In this document: positions 7,511-16,859 of the stretch, in pieces
Position numbering within the stretch: the first letter of the stretch is position 1
Layout: every line of letters starts with the position of its first letter
From: Pedobacter nyackensis
Lineage (GTDB): Bacteria > Bacteroidota > Bacteroidia > Sphingobacteriales > Sphingobacteriaceae
Reading direction: 5' to 3'
Assembly: GCF_900176505.1 (NCBI RefSeq)
Contig: NZ_FWYB01000007.1
Location: 1 to 64,000 of the forward strand
Length of the DNA stretch: 64,000 nucleotides
Notes under the pieces: model-generated
Seen by the model: the letters and a program-made list of their open reading frames with translations, nothing else
What the model was told of the DNA's origin: nothing
Databases searched by the model: none
Made by a program: the position numbers and the translations under genes

Positions 7511-8842
7511 TTACTTAAAGAAAGCCTTAAAAATATCGTTCCCGAGCACAAAGACCATCAACGATAACAGGATCACAAAACCGGCAATCTGTGCACGCTC
7601 CATAAATTTATCACCAAGTGGTTTTCCTTTAACCATTTCAACAAGCAAGAACACTACGTGTCCGCCGTCTAATGCAGGAATAGGTAATAAGTTCATAAAT
7701 GCTAATGCGATTGATATAAAGCCTGTAGAAGCCCAGAATCTAGCCCAGATCCACTCTCCACCATAAACCTTACGTGCAATCTCTACAGGACCTGAAAACG
7801 CTTTATTTGCTTGAATTTTACCAGTCAATACCTTCCAGATACCTTTTGCATTATCGCTAAAGGTTTTCCATGCCTGATTTGCGCCAATTGGCAAAGCTGC
7901 TATCAAACCGTATTTAATGGTTTCTTCTTTAATTTCATTGATGTTAAAACCAATACCAATAGTACCTGCAGTATCAACAGGAACAGTATAAGTTAAATGC
8001 TGTGCACCTCTGTTCACATCAAAAGTTACCGACTTCCCTTTAAACTTAGGAATCAGCTCTCTCACATCAGCATCGTATTTTACAGGAACTGAATTGATCG
8101 CAGTAATTCTATCACCTTTTTGCAGACCAGCCTTAAATGCTGCTTTACCTGCTATAATACTATCAACAGTTGAAGTTAAAAGCGGTGCACGGCTAATAAA
8201 TGCTTCGATTCCTAAATCAGAAACTTTATTTAAGATATTATCAGGAACTTTAATATCCATGGTTTTATCACCACGAACGATAGTTAAACTGGTGTTACCC
8301 AATAAAACTTTTGAGCTCATCAGCTCTTCAAAACGGATTACTTTATTGCCATTTACCGCAATAACCCTATCTCCTTTTTGTAAGCCGATTTCTTTACCTA
8401 TGCTACCAGGGTTGATTCCGTTTTGTACAGAACTGTTAGCAATATAAGTCTCACCATATTTAAAAGTAAGCATCCAGAAAATGAAGATACCTACAATGAT
8501 ATTCACCACTACACCACCTAACATTACAATCAGACGCTGCCAAGCTGGTTTTGATCTGAATTCCCATGGCTGTGCCGGTTGATTCATTTGCTCGGTATCC
8601 ATAGATTCATCTATCATCCCAGCAATTTTAACATAACCACCCAATGGCAACCATCCTATACCATATTCGCAATCACCTTTTTTGAAGCTAAATAATTTAA
8701 AACCCCAGGCGTCAAAAAACAGGTAAAACTTCTCTACTTTAATTCCGAAGGCACGCGCCGCCAAAAAATGTCCTAACTCATGTAAAATTACCAGTATCGA
8801 CAATCCCAGCAATAACTGGGCAGCCATAATCAATCCACTCAT
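7511..8842 (-). CDS. rseP: Site-2 intramembrane zinc metalloprotease RseP
   Basis: The 443-aa membrane protease cuts transmembrane segments such as anti-sigma factors and signal-peptide remnants. The zinc motif HELGH is at residues 21-25 in the first membrane helix. Two PDZ domains occupy roughly 120-290 (KGDRVIAVNGNKV and KGDRITAINSVPV). The last helices carry NLLPIPALDGGH, whose aspartate is the third zinc ligand. Length and order match RseP. It lies between dxr and hscB in the same orientation, and the dxr-rseP pairing is very common in bacteria. Confidence 0.95.
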   Translation of the reverse strand: MSGLIMAAQLLLGLSILVILHELGHFLAARAFGIKVEKFYLFFDAWGFKLFSFKKGDCEYGIGWLPLGGYVKIAGMIDESMDTEQMNQPAQPWEFRSKPAWQRLIVMLGGVVVNIIVGIFIFWMLTFKYGETYIANSSVQNGINPGSIGKEIGLQKGDRVIAVNGNKVIRFEELMSSKVLLGNTSLTIVRGDKTMDIKVPDNILNKVSDLGIEAFISRAPLLTSTVDSIIAGKAAFKAGLQKGDRITAINSVPVKYDADVRELIPKFKGKSVTFDVNRGAQHLTYTVPVDTAGTIGIGFNINEIKEETIKYGLIAALPIGANQAWKTFSDNAKGIWKVLTGKIQANKAFSGPVEIARKVYGGEWIWARFWASTGFISIALAFMNLLPIPALDGGHVVFLLVEMVKGKPLGDKFMERAQIAGFVILLSLMVFVLGNDIFKAFFK

Positions 8843-8870
8843 ATTTTTATTTTAATGTTCTACTTTGATC

Positions 8871-10031
8871 TTAAAAATTCTTTTTTGTTACCAGTTGACT
8901 CGCAAATATACGTGTATGGCTGTCTGTTTCTAAATAATTATTCAGGCTCGGCTTCTCTACAAACTCGATTCCCTCCATACAAGCTTCAATAACGTCGCTC
9001 ATTTCTATAAAACCGATCTTATCCTGCAAAAAGGCTTCTACCACCACCTCGTTTGCAGCATTAATGATACAAGCCATATTCCCGCCCTTACGCAAGGCAG
9101 TATAAGCCAAATCAAGATTTCTAAAGGTTTTTAAATCGGGTTTAAAGAAGTTCAGTTCCGGATAATCCACGAAATTGAAACGCTTAAAGTCGCTACTTAT
9201 TCTGTCAGGATAGGCTAAAGCGTAATGAATAGGCAAATTCATATCGGGCACCCCCATTTGAGCCTTCATCGATCCATCATGAAATTGTACCAATGAATGG
9301 ATGATAGATTGTGGATGTACAATCACATCAATCTGATCAGCCTCCAGGTCGAACAACCACTTGGCTTCAATTACCTCAAGCCCTTTATTCATCAATGAAG
9401 CGGAGTCAATAGTAATCTTTGCCCCCATTACCCAGTTTGGATGTTTTAAAGCCTCTGCTTTTGTAACTCCTTTAAGGAAAGAAATGTCTTTTCCTCTAAA
9501 TGGTCCGCCGGATGCAGTAAGGTATATTTTCTCAATGGAATGACCAGCTTCGCCAACCAGACACTGAAAAATAGCAGAGTGTTCCGAATCAACAGGAATA
9601 ATCTTTACGCCATTTTCTTTTGCAAGCTCAGTAATCAGGTCACCGGCAACTACCAGGGTTTCTTTATTCGCTAAAGCGATGTCTTTTTTTGCTTTTATAG
9701 CAGCGATTGTTGGGCGCAAACCTACTGAACCAACGATTGCAGTAAGTACCAGATCAACACCTTCTAAAACCGCAGCCTCGCATAAAGCTGCTTCACCGGC
9801 CAAAACCTTAATATCTGTTCCAGCTAGAGCGTCTTTTACAGTTTGGTATTTACTTTCATCGGTTACCACCACCATTGAGGGCTTGAATTTCAAAGCCTGC
9901 TCAATCAATAAATTGGCATTGGCATGTGCCGTAAGCGCAAGTATCCTGTACAAATCAGGATTCGCCGCTATAACATTTAATGCCTGGGTACCTACAGAAC
10001 CTGTAGAACCTAATATGGATATGTTTTTCAA
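8871..10031 (-). CDS. dxr: 1-deoxy-D-xylulose 5-phosphate reductoisomerase
   Basis: The 386-aa enzyme converts DXP to 2-C-methyl-D-erythritol 4-phosphate with NADPH, the committed step of the MEP isoprenoid pathway. Residues 5-16 are the NADPH-binding loop (LGSTGSVGTQ), LANKETLV follows at about 120, and VDSEHSAIFQCL supplies the metal and substrate residues. The flexible-loop region HPNWVMG and the C-terminal helices are present. The start is immediately next to the stop of the GH3-like gene upstream, with no gap, indicating cotranscription. Confidence 0.96.
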   Translation of the reverse strand: MKNISILGSTGSVGTQALNVIAANPDLYRILALTAHANANLLIEQALKFKPSMVVVTDESKYQTVKDALAGTDIKVLAGEAALCEAAVLEGVDLVLTAIVGSVGLRPTIAAIKAKKDIALANKETLVVAGDLITELAKENGVKIIPVDSEHSAIFQCLVGEAGHSIEKIYLTASGGPFRGKDISFLKGVTKAEALKHPNWVMGAKITIDSASLMNKGLEVIEAKWLFDLEADQIDVIVHPQSIIHSLVQFHDGSMKAQMGVPDMNLPIHYALAYPDRISSDFKRFNFVDYPELNFFKPDLKTFRNLDLAYTALRKGGNMACIINAANEVVVEAFLQDKIGFIEMSDVIEACMEGIEFVEKPSLNNYLETDSHTRIFASQLVTKKNF

Positions 10032-11561
10032 TTAAATTCTCCCTTGTTGTTCGTCATCATGACGAGTTATAAAACCACTTAAATCATCCGCAATCTTCCT
10101 GTCGTTGGATAAGCGTGGAACTTTATTCTGTCCCCCAAGCTTCCCTTGTGTCCTCATATAGTTCACAAACGCATCCTTTTCTAGTGAACGAATGATCAAA
10201 GGTTGTAATATTTTACCCTCAATAAGGTCAAAATAGTAAATATTCTTCTTTTGTAAAGCCTCGTCTACCTTTTTACTAAAAGCAACTTTATCTAAAGGAG
10301 GTTTAGAGAACTCTATAAACCACTCATGATAAGGCAACTCGCCCGCCGCAGTGCTCACTTGCGGAGCCACAGTAAATTCGGTAATTCCTACGCCCTCTTC
10401 ATTGGCTACAGAAAGCAATGCATGCTCTACCTCTTCGCCAATCACATGCTCACCAAAGGCGGATATAAAATGCTTAATCCTGCCGGTAACCATAATTTTG
10501 TATGGATCTTTAGATACAAATTTAATGGTATCACCGATCACGTATCCCCACAAACCTGCGTTGGTATTTAAAATCAATGCATAATTGGTATCCAGCTCTA
10601 CCTGATCTAAACTTAATCGCGTAGGGTTGTCGTTGTAAAATTCATCCGTAGGAATAAACTCATAGAACATTCCGGCATTTGCCAGAAGCAACAGGCTTTT
10701 GTCGGCCTGACTATCCTGATAAGCGATAAAACCTTCGGAGGCGGGATAGGTCTCTATGGAATCTATCTTTTTGCCAATACTGGCTTCAATTTTTGAACGG
10801 TAAGGTTCGTAATTTACCCCACCGTAAACAAATAGTTCAAAATTTGGGAAGATATCCTTAATCTTTTTGCCACCTGTTTTTTCCGACAAGCGGTCGAAAT
10901 ACATCTGTACCCATGGTGGTATCCCCGAAATCAGGGTCATATCTTCATTGATGGTTTCCTTCACAATGGCATCTACCTTCTCTTCCCAATCCTCAATACA
11001 ATTTGTTTGATAGGAAGGTAAGCGGTTCTTCTGCAAATAAGCGGGTACCAAGTTGGCTACGATACCGGATAAACGACCAACGTTTATTCCATTCTTCTTG
11101 CTCATCACCGGACTGCCCTGCAAAAAGATCATTTTGCCATCAATAAATTTCACCTTCCCGGTTTCATGAACATAGGTAAGTAAGGCATTGCGGGCTGCTT
11201 TAATATGCTCGGGCATGGATTCGGCCGAGATAGGAATATATTTCACACCCGAAGTAGTGCCTGATGTTTTAGCAAAATACTTAGGCTTTCCTTTCCACAT
11301 CACGTCCTTTTCGCCGGCAACTACCCGATCAATATATGGCCGTAACTCTTCATAGTCCCGTATTGGAACCAGCTTTTTAAATCCTTCGTAAGTTTTTATC
11401 GATGCGAAGTGATGGTCTTTACCGAAAGCAGTATCCTTGGCGGCAGCAACCAGCTGTTTAAGCGTATCGTGCTGAGCCTTCACCGCATTTTTTTTCCATT
11501 TGTTGATACCTTTTACTACAAAGGCAGCAAATGGCTTACTTAATGCCGCTTTTAATCCCAT
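10032..11561 (-). CDS. GH3-family acyl-adenylating enzyme
   Basis: The 509-aa protein is a bacterial member of the GH3 family, known from plants for joining amino acids to acidic hormones through an adenylate. AMP-binding motifs visible are KTSGTTSGVKYIP (about residues 93-105), VYGGVNYEPYRSKIE and YPASEGFIAYQ. The C-terminal mobile domain includes VTGRIKHFISAFGEHV. GH3-like genes are widespread in Bacteroidota, but their substrates are unknown to me. It abuts dxr and ends the group of membrane and glycosyltransferase genes. It is not expected to act on plant hormones merely because of its name. Confidence 0.88.
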   Translation of the reverse strand: MGLKAALSKPFAAFVVKGINKWKKNAVKAQHDTLKQLVAAAKDTAFGKDHHFASIKTYEGFKKLVPIRDYEELRPYIDRVVAGEKDVMWKGKPKYFAKTSGTTSGVKYIPISAESMPEHIKAARNALLTYVHETGKVKFIDGKMIFLQGSPVMSKKNGINVGRLSGIVANLVPAYLQKNRLPSYQTNCIEDWEEKVDAIVKETINEDMTLISGIPPWVQMYFDRLSEKTGGKKIKDIFPNFELFVYGGVNYEPYRSKIEASIGKKIDSIETYPASEGFIAYQDSQADKSLLLLANAGMFYEFIPTDEFYNDNPTRLSLDQVELDTNYALILNTNAGLWGYVIGDTIKFVSKDPYKIMVTGRIKHFISAFGEHVIGEEVEHALLSVANEEGVGITEFTVAPQVSTAAGELPYHEWFIEFSKPPLDKVAFSKKVDEALQKKNIYYFDLIEGKILQPLIIRSLEKDAFVNYMRTQGKLGGQNKVPRLSNDRKIADDLSGFITRHDDEQQGRI

Positions 11562-11570
11562 AAAAACTGA

Positions 11571-12356
11571 TTAAACAATATTATGAATAATATCAGGCTC
11601 GCCCTCTCCTTTGTATTCACTTATCATTTTTCTGTAAGCGATGGTTAAAGCCACACTTGATAGTGGTACTATGATGAAAGAGCTCAGAACATTGATGAAG
11701 AAGGCAATCACAGGCCATTGAAGGTAACTAACAAACAAGTAGAGCAAATGAAAACCGCCCAATACCAACAGGAGTAATAAGATTTTGGTAAAATTACCCT
11801 TTGTGGTAGCCAGACTAAATTTGATAGACAAAAATGGAGGCAGGTTCTTATCAATAATAAAGAAGGGGAAAAATGATATTCTTATCCAGGTAATAAATAT
11901 AGCAATGATACCTACCGAAATAGCAATATTGGTAATAATATCCATATTGATTCCCGTATAAATAAAGGGAAATGCGATTAAGATCACCAGTGAATAAACA
12001 CCAATGATGCAAAGCATAAAATACAGCATCGCTACAAGGAATCTGATGATCTGTTTCCTGGTCGGAATTGTGCTCACAATACTCACATTTAAATCATCAT
12101 CCAACAGATGGAAGATGTATTTAAAGAGCGACAGGTTGATGGTAAAGTAGAACATGATGAAAAAGAACGCCATCAGCGCACTTAGTCCCATATTAACGTC
12201 CTTCAAAAAAAACGCCATTAGCCCTGATGCATTGGAGGTAATGAACATTAAAAAGCAAAGTGTGGCGATGGAAAAGTAATTTTTCTTGGTTACGGCCCAG
12301 GCCTTACCTATCGTCTCATTTACAGTAAACGTGCTTTCCTTTAAAAACTCTATCAT
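11571..12356 (-). CDS. Polytopic membrane protein of unknown function
   Basis: The 261-aa protein has about six hydrophobic segments (near 30-50, 60-85, 105-135, 140-165, 190-215 and 220-245) and little else. The opening FTVNETIGKAWAVTKKNYF and the overall layout recall DUF975-type and glycerophosphodiester phosphodiesterase membrane-domain proteins, which are often misannotated. Its ATG overlaps the stop of the glycosyltransferase gene upstream by 4 bp, so it is translationally coupled to it and may have a role in envelope glycan or lipid export. That role is inferred from context only. Confidence 0.75.
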   Translation of the reverse strand: MIEFLKESTFTVNETIGKAWAVTKKNYFSIATLCFLMFITSNASGLMAFFLKDVNMGLSALMAFFFIMFYFTINLSLFKYIFHLLDDDLNVSIVSTIPTRKQIIRFLVAMLYFMLCIIGVYSLVILIAFPFIYTGINMDIITNIAISVGIIAIFITWIRISFFPFFIIDKNLPPFLSIKFSLATTKGNFTKILLLLLVLGGFHLLYLFVSYLQWPVIAFFINVLSSFIIVPLSSVALTIAYRKMISEYKGEGEPDIIHNIV

Positions 12357-13321
12357 TGTTGTTTTAATACTATTCTTTTAAAAAAATCCTGCATAAAACC
12401 TAAGCCGTAGGCTGTCAGTTGAATAAACGCAGCAATAATACTCAAAAATGCAACCTTTAACGATTTATTAACCTGCCATGAATGAAAAAATATCAACATT
12501 AGGTATAACAACAACATAAAGTTACACAAATACGCTAAAGGACTGTAAAATATGTTCATCAACAGCGTAAATATCACTCCACACGTAAAAATGGCAGGAA
12601 AGAAATGAACCAGCTTTAGTTCTGAAGGGAAAAACTTATAAATATTTATCCTTGCCCTGCCAAAAAAATGGAGCTGCTTGTAAAACTGTGCAAAACTTGT
12701 ACGCCTTTTATGGTAAACTTTAGCGCCCGGAATCAATCCAATCTTAAATCCGTTTTCATGGATACGGATACTATACTCAATATCTTCGCCTAGTCTGGTT
12801 AAAATAAAGCCACCAACCTTTTCCCATACCTCTCGCGATACGCCCATGTTAAAACTACGGGGATGGAACTGGCCCATGTGTTTTTTATTACCACGAATAC
12901 CTCCGGTAGTAAAGGGAGAAGTCATGGCATAGCTGATTGCCTTTTGAATCGGTGTAAAGCTTTCATGCGCAGCATCTGGTCCGCCATAGGCGTCGAGTTT
13001 ATGCTCAAACAGATAATCCTTTACGGTTTCCAGATAATCTTCAGGAATCAGGCAATCTGAATCAAAGATCACAAAGTAATCGCCTTTAGCCCGTTCGAAA
13101 CCATAGTTACGGGCAAAGCCCTGTCCTTCATTGGGCTTGAAAAAATATTTTACATCAAGCTTATTGGCATACTTATCAACGATAGCTTTGGCATCATTTA
13201 CAGATCCGTCTTCTATGACTAAAACCTCAAACTGTAAATAAGTTTGAAGCGTTAGCGTATTCAACAACTCGTCTATTTCTAGCGGACGGTTGTAAAGCGG
13301 GATGATTATAGAAAAAAACAT
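12353..13321 (-). CDS. Family 2 glycosyltransferase, membrane-anchored
   Basis: The 322-aa protein opens with the GT-A nucleotide-sugar fold: SIIIPLYNR, then VIEDGS (about residues 35-40) and the metal-binding DSD at 87-89. GGFILTRLGEDIEYSIRI carries the acceptor-side ED motif. Residues about 235-310 contain three hydrophobic helices that anchor it to the membrane. It follows a second GT2 gene by 3 bp and overlaps the next gene by 4 bp. Sugar and acceptor cannot be predicted. Confidence 0.9.
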   Translation of the reverse strand: MFFSIIIPLYNRPLEIDELLNTLTLQTYLQFEVLVIEDGSVNDAKAIVDKYANKLDVKYFFKPNEGQGFARNYGFERAKGDYFVIFDSDCLIPEDYLETVKDYLFEHKLDAYGGPDAAHESFTPIQKAISYAMTSPFTTGGIRGNKKHMGQFHPRSFNMGVSREVWEKVGGFILTRLGEDIEYSIRIHENGFKIGLIPGAKVYHKRRTSFAQFYKQLHFFGRARINIYKFFPSELKLVHFFPAIFTCGVIFTLLMNIFYSPLAYLCNFMLLLYLMLIFFHSWQVNKSLKVAFLSIIAAFIQLTAYGLGFMQDFFKRIVLKQQ

Positions 13322-13324
13322 GTT

Positions 13325-14278
13325 TTATATGATCTCTTTTTCAATCAGGTAATGATTGCGCTCAGTAGCATTTCTGGTTACCAATTCGGCCACAAAGCCC
13401 GTCAGGAACAATTGCGAACCTAGTATAATGGCTACAAGTGCGATATAAAATAAGGGCTGGTCTGTTACATCTCTCTTATATGAGAGATTCATCCCGATAT
13501 GGTAAAGCTTAACGCCAATCAGCCATATCGCCATAAAAGTTCCTATCAGGAAGCTTAAAACACCCAGCGAACCGAAAAAATGCATCGGTCTTTTGCCAAA
13601 CTTGCCTACAAAAAAGATAGACAGTAAATCAAGGAAACCATTGATGAAACGACTTAGACCAAATTTAGTAACGCCGTACTTTCTTGCACGGTGCTCTACT
13701 ACCTGCTCCCCTATCTTTTTGAACCCTGCCCATTTGGCAATTACTGGTATGTATCTGTGCATCTCACCATAAACCTCAATGGTTTTAACCACATCTTTAC
13801 GGTAAGCTTTTAAGCCACAATTGAAATCGTTTAACTGAATACCCGACATACGACGTGTAGCCGCATTAAACAATTTAGTAGGTATGGTTTTGGTAATTGG
13901 ATCGTAACGTTTCTTCTTCCAACCTGAAATGATGTCGAGCTTCTCTTCAGTGATTCTGCGGAACAGTTCAGGTATTTCATCCGGACTATCCTGCAAATCG
14001 GCATCCATAGTAATGATTACATCTCCTTCAGCCGCAGCAAAAGCTACATTTAAAGCCGCCGACTTACCATAATTCCTTCTGAATTTGATGGCTTTCAGGG
14101 CATCGAACTCCATTTTCAACTCTTCTATAACAGCCCATGATGAATCTGTACTTCCATCATCAACGAAAAGGATTTCATAAGAAAAGTTATTTTCCCGCAT
14201 TACCTTGGCTATCCAGGCGGTTAATTCAGGAAGAGACTCGTCTTCATTATATAATGGGATTACGACAGAAATATCCAT
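13325..14278 (-). CDS. Polyprenyl-phosphate glycosyltransferase (DPM1/ArnC-like GT2)
   Basis: The 317-aa enzyme has a GT2 domain with SVVIPLYNEDESL, VDDGSTDSSW and the DAD metal motif at 92-94 (MDADLQDSPDEI). FNCGLKAYRKDV, typical of polyprenyl-phosphate mannose and glucose transferases, follows. Two membrane helices occupy about 232-256 and 273-300. Such proteins load a sugar on undecaprenyl phosphate for later use outside the membrane. It is the first gene of the run towards hscB; a TAAGTTTG box lies at 14308-14315. Confidence 0.9.
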   Translation of the reverse strand: MDISVVIPLYNEDESLPELTAWIAKVMRENNFSYEILFVDDGSTDSSWAVIEELKMEFDALKAIKFRRNYGKSAALNVAFAAAEGDVIITMDADLQDSPDEIPELFRRITEEKLDIISGWKKKRYDPITKTIPTKLFNAATRRMSGIQLNDFNCGLKAYRKDVVKTIEVYGEMHRYIPVIAKWAGFKKIGEQVVEHRARKYGVTKFGLSRFINGFLDLLSIFFVGKFGKRPMHFFGSLGVLSFLIGTFMAIWLIGVKLYHIGMNLSYKRDVTDQPLFYIALVAIILGSQLFLTGFVAELVTRNATERNHYLIEKEII

Positions 14279-14307
14279 GTGTGCTTATAAACGCTAAAAA
14301 ACAAATG

Positions 14308-14315
14308 CAAACTTA
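14308..14315 (-). promoter_or_regulatory. Likely -7 box of the glycosyltransferase run
   Basis: TAAGTTTG on the minus strand fits the Bacteroidota TAnnTTTG box and lies 29 nt before the start codon at 14278. No TTTG was found at the -33 position. Confidence 0.4.
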
Positions 14316-14365
14316 TGTAAATTCTAACAATTTTCCCTTTATATTTAATCCATTAACAATAGCTC

Positions 14366-16618
14366 ATGAAGAAAATAACGCTACTTACCTTAGGCTTAAC
14401 AGCTGCAGTAACTACTTATGCACAGCAATTAAATGTGCCTAAAAACAAGCAATTTGAATATATTACTAAAAACACCCATTTTGGCACTTATAAGGGTGAA
14501 GAGCAAACTACCTATGCTTTCAAATCCCTGGGTAAAAATGCCTCCGGTAATAACGTACTCGAGTGCAGACTTGTAAAGAGCATCATAAAAGAAGATATAG
14601 GAAAATCCCGATTAAATACAGATTCAATTCACAATACCAATTTAAACAATACCAGCCTTCTCTTTCCTTTGGCCATGTTAAACAAGCCTTTTTCGGTAGT
14701 AGTAAGTCCAAAAGGAGAAGTACTTTCTGTTGATGGCATCGAGCCTGCACTAAAAGCAGCTATAGCCCAATGGAATCTGCAGCCTGCAATAGAAAAACAG
14801 TTGATTGACAATGCCAATGGATTCCGTTACACCATGCAAGGCCTTTTCTTCCTGTTTCCGGAAAAAAGTTTAGCGATATCCCCAGAGTGGGAAAACAAAG
14901 ATTCTGGTTTAAAATTTAAGGTGGGTAGTAAAAAAAACAATTCCCTTATCGTCAATTCATCTAAAAAAGACACCAGCGGAAATAGTGTTCAAGATAAATC
15001 TGCCATTGATCTTGTTACAGGTTTAAAACAAACCTCTCAAACAGAAATAAAATTTGGCAAAATGCAAGGTGGAGTAAATGGGTCTCAAAAAATAAGTAAC
15101 AGCATTACAAAAACTAAAATAGATACAAGCTGGATCAATATGCGCGTAAAATTCAGCCATTGGAGTACCACAATCAAAAACGAACTGGGTTACGATTCTG
15201 TAAAAATAGCTGCTGCTTTTAGAGCGAATGACCAGAAGTTTAGTAAAGACCAATACTATATGGTCAATAAATTGAGCCTGATACAGCAAATGCGCAGTGA
15301 GACTTCTTATAAAATATATGACAGTCTACTCCTGCTTACCCCAAACAAATACCTGGAAGGCACGCATCATCTTTTCAATAAACTAGGCAGCGCATTGGAC
15401 AAAGAAGGAGCTGCATCTGCCTACGATGTTAGTAAATATACTTACAAAACAGAGTCGTTTAACAACTGGGTACAGAATTCCCTGGCACAATATTTCCTCC
15501 CCTATGATGATACAGCTAACCCATTAATGGCCAAAAGCTACGAACTCCTGGAGCTGTTCATGAATGACAAGGATCCGCTTTACCGGGAAAAAATAAAGCC
15601 CCTGTACCTATGGGCAATGACAGAAAAGCAACCACAAAATACTGCGCTTGTAATAAAAAATGCAGCGGAATATACTAAAATGAGCGACGCTCAAATGCAT
15701 AATGGAAATGCAGGCAGGTATGCTTTGTTAATGTATAATACCCTTCTGAAAGCCAAAGCACAGACCGAAGCCGATTCCCTACTTAACTATACCATCAAAA
15801 AGCTTGAAAAATATGCTGCCGATGGTTCAAATCCAAACCGTAAAGCAGAGCAGAACATACTTGCCCATGCCTGGTATTTAAAATATCAGACCGCCTTAGC
15901 TACAGATTCAACAAAGGCGCTGAAATATCTAGCAAAAGCATCAGCGTATTCTCCAAAAGGAGAAACAGAAAGAGCCCATATTAGTTTCTACGACCGCGTT
16001 TTCCTTAAATCGAAAGAAAGCTACCGTGATGAATACATGAATGTATTATTGAAAGGTGGTAATACGACAGAGGCCATGCAGCTTTTTGCCGTACAAATTA
16101 CTGCGAACCCTGAGAGCCTGGCCGAAATGCAGAAACTATACAAAACACGTTTCCCGAATAATGATTTTAAGTCCTTTATGGTTAACAACGTTATCAACAG
16201 CTGGAAAACGGCACCAGATTTTAAGCTAAAGAATATAGACGGAAAAGAACAATCGCTAAGCGACTTTAAGGACAAATGGCTGGTATTGGATTTTTGGGGT
16301 ACCTGGTGCGGCCCATGTAAAGAAGAACTACCAAGTGTAAATAAATTCTATTTAGAACTGGAGGAAGGAAAGCATGGTAATACAAAGTTCCTGAGCATCG
16401 CCTGCCGCGATGAAGAAAACCGCGTTAAAACCTTCATTAATACAAACAAATATTCCATTCCGGTGGTCATGTCTGACAATAAAGTAGAAGGCGATTATAA
16501 AATTACCGGCTACCCTTCAAAGATCCTTGTTTCGCCAGAAGGCAAAATGCTTAACATCGATTTTGGAAAAGATTGGAAAAAGGTATTAAAGGAATTAAAC
16601 AGCATCTATGCTTTATAG
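14366..16618 (+). CDS. TlpA-like thioredoxin-domain protein with long N-terminal region
   Basis: The 750-aa exported protein has a signal peptide at 1-19 (ending TTYAQQ). The N-terminal region to about 280 resembles DUF6263, with the block FSVVVSPKGEVLSVDGIE. A helical middle part of about 300 residues follows. The C-terminal TlpA/AhpC-type thioredoxin domain (about 612-750) holds the redox pair Cys648-Cys651 in GTWCGPC and a cis-proline loop near the end (ITGYPSKILVSPEG). It probably reduces or isomerises disulfides in the periplasm; partners are unknown. The next gene, a sensor kinase, starts 241 bp later. Confidence 0.85.
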   Translation: MKKITLLTLGLTAAVTTYAQQLNVPKNKQFEYITKNTHFGTYKGEEQTTYAFKSLGKNASGNNVLECRLVKSIIKEDIGKSRLNTDSIHNTNLNNTSLLFPLAMLNKPFSVVVSPKGEVLSVDGIEPALKAAIAQWNLQPAIEKQLIDNANGFRYTMQGLFFLFPEKSLAISPEWENKDSGLKFKVGSKKNNSLIVNSSKKDTSGNSVQDKSAIDLVTGLKQTSQTEIKFGKMQGGVNGSQKISNSITKTKIDTSWINMRVKFSHWSTTIKNELGYDSVKIAAAFRANDQKFSKDQYYMVNKLSLIQQMRSETSYKIYDSLLLLTPNKYLEGTHHLFNKLGSALDKEGAASAYDVSKYTYKTESFNNWVQNSLAQYFLPYDDTANPLMAKSYELLELFMNDKDPLYREKIKPLYLWAMTEKQPQNTALVIKNAAEYTKMSDAQMHNGNAGRYALLMYNTLLKAKAQTEADSLLNYTIKKLEKYAADGSNPNRKAEQNILAHAWYLKYQTALATDSTKALKYLAKASAYSPKGETERAHISFYDRVFLKSKESYRDEYMNVLLKGGNTTEAMQLFAVQITANPESLAEMQKLYKTRFPNNDFKSFMVNNVINSWKTAPDFKLKNIDGKEQSLSDFKDKWLVLDFWGTWCGPCKEELPSVNKFYLELEEGKHGNTKFLSIACRDEENRVKTFINTNKYSIPVVMSDNKVEGDYKITGYPSKILVSPEGKMLNIDFGKDWKKVLKELNSIYAL

Positions 16619-16757
16619 TTAAAAAAAAAATCCTGCAGTATTCTGTTTCAGCCAAACTCCCAACTTCGCTCTATGTTTTGCACCATACTGAGCTCCCTGC
16701 TTTTGCTCCCTACTTTTTACACCTTGCTTTTACGCCATGCTTGAAATAAAAATTAGT

Positions 16758-16820
16758 TTCTCCGAAGCGGCCTCAGGCGCTTTTGCTTTTTCAGCAAAAG
16801 ATGCCAGACGCTGAGGAGAA
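16758..16820. repeat. Imperfect 63-bp palindrome
   Basis: TTCTCC at 16758-16763 pairs with GGAGAA at 16815-16820, and the inner arms CGCTTTTGCT and AGCAAAAGATGCC pair with a short bulge. It lies between the TlpA-like and kinase genes and could act as a terminator or be a REP/MITE-type repeat. No second copy was noticed in the window. Confidence 0.45.
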
Positions 16821-16844
16821 TACTTATTTTTATCCTTTTATCCT

Positions 16845-16852
16845 TACTTTTG
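16845..16852 (+). promoter_or_regulatory. TAnnTTTG box 7 nt before the sensor kinase start
   Basis: TACTTTTG matches the Bacteroidota -7 consensus and ends 7 nt before the ATG at 16860, so the transcript could be leaderless. No TTTG lies at the expected -33 position. Confidence 0.4.
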
Positions 16853-16859
16853 CCCCTCA

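Noticed and set aside
10032..11561. Plant hormone conjugation by the GH3-like protein
   Set aside because: The family name comes from plants; bacterial members have unknown substrates and nothing here points to hormone chemistry.
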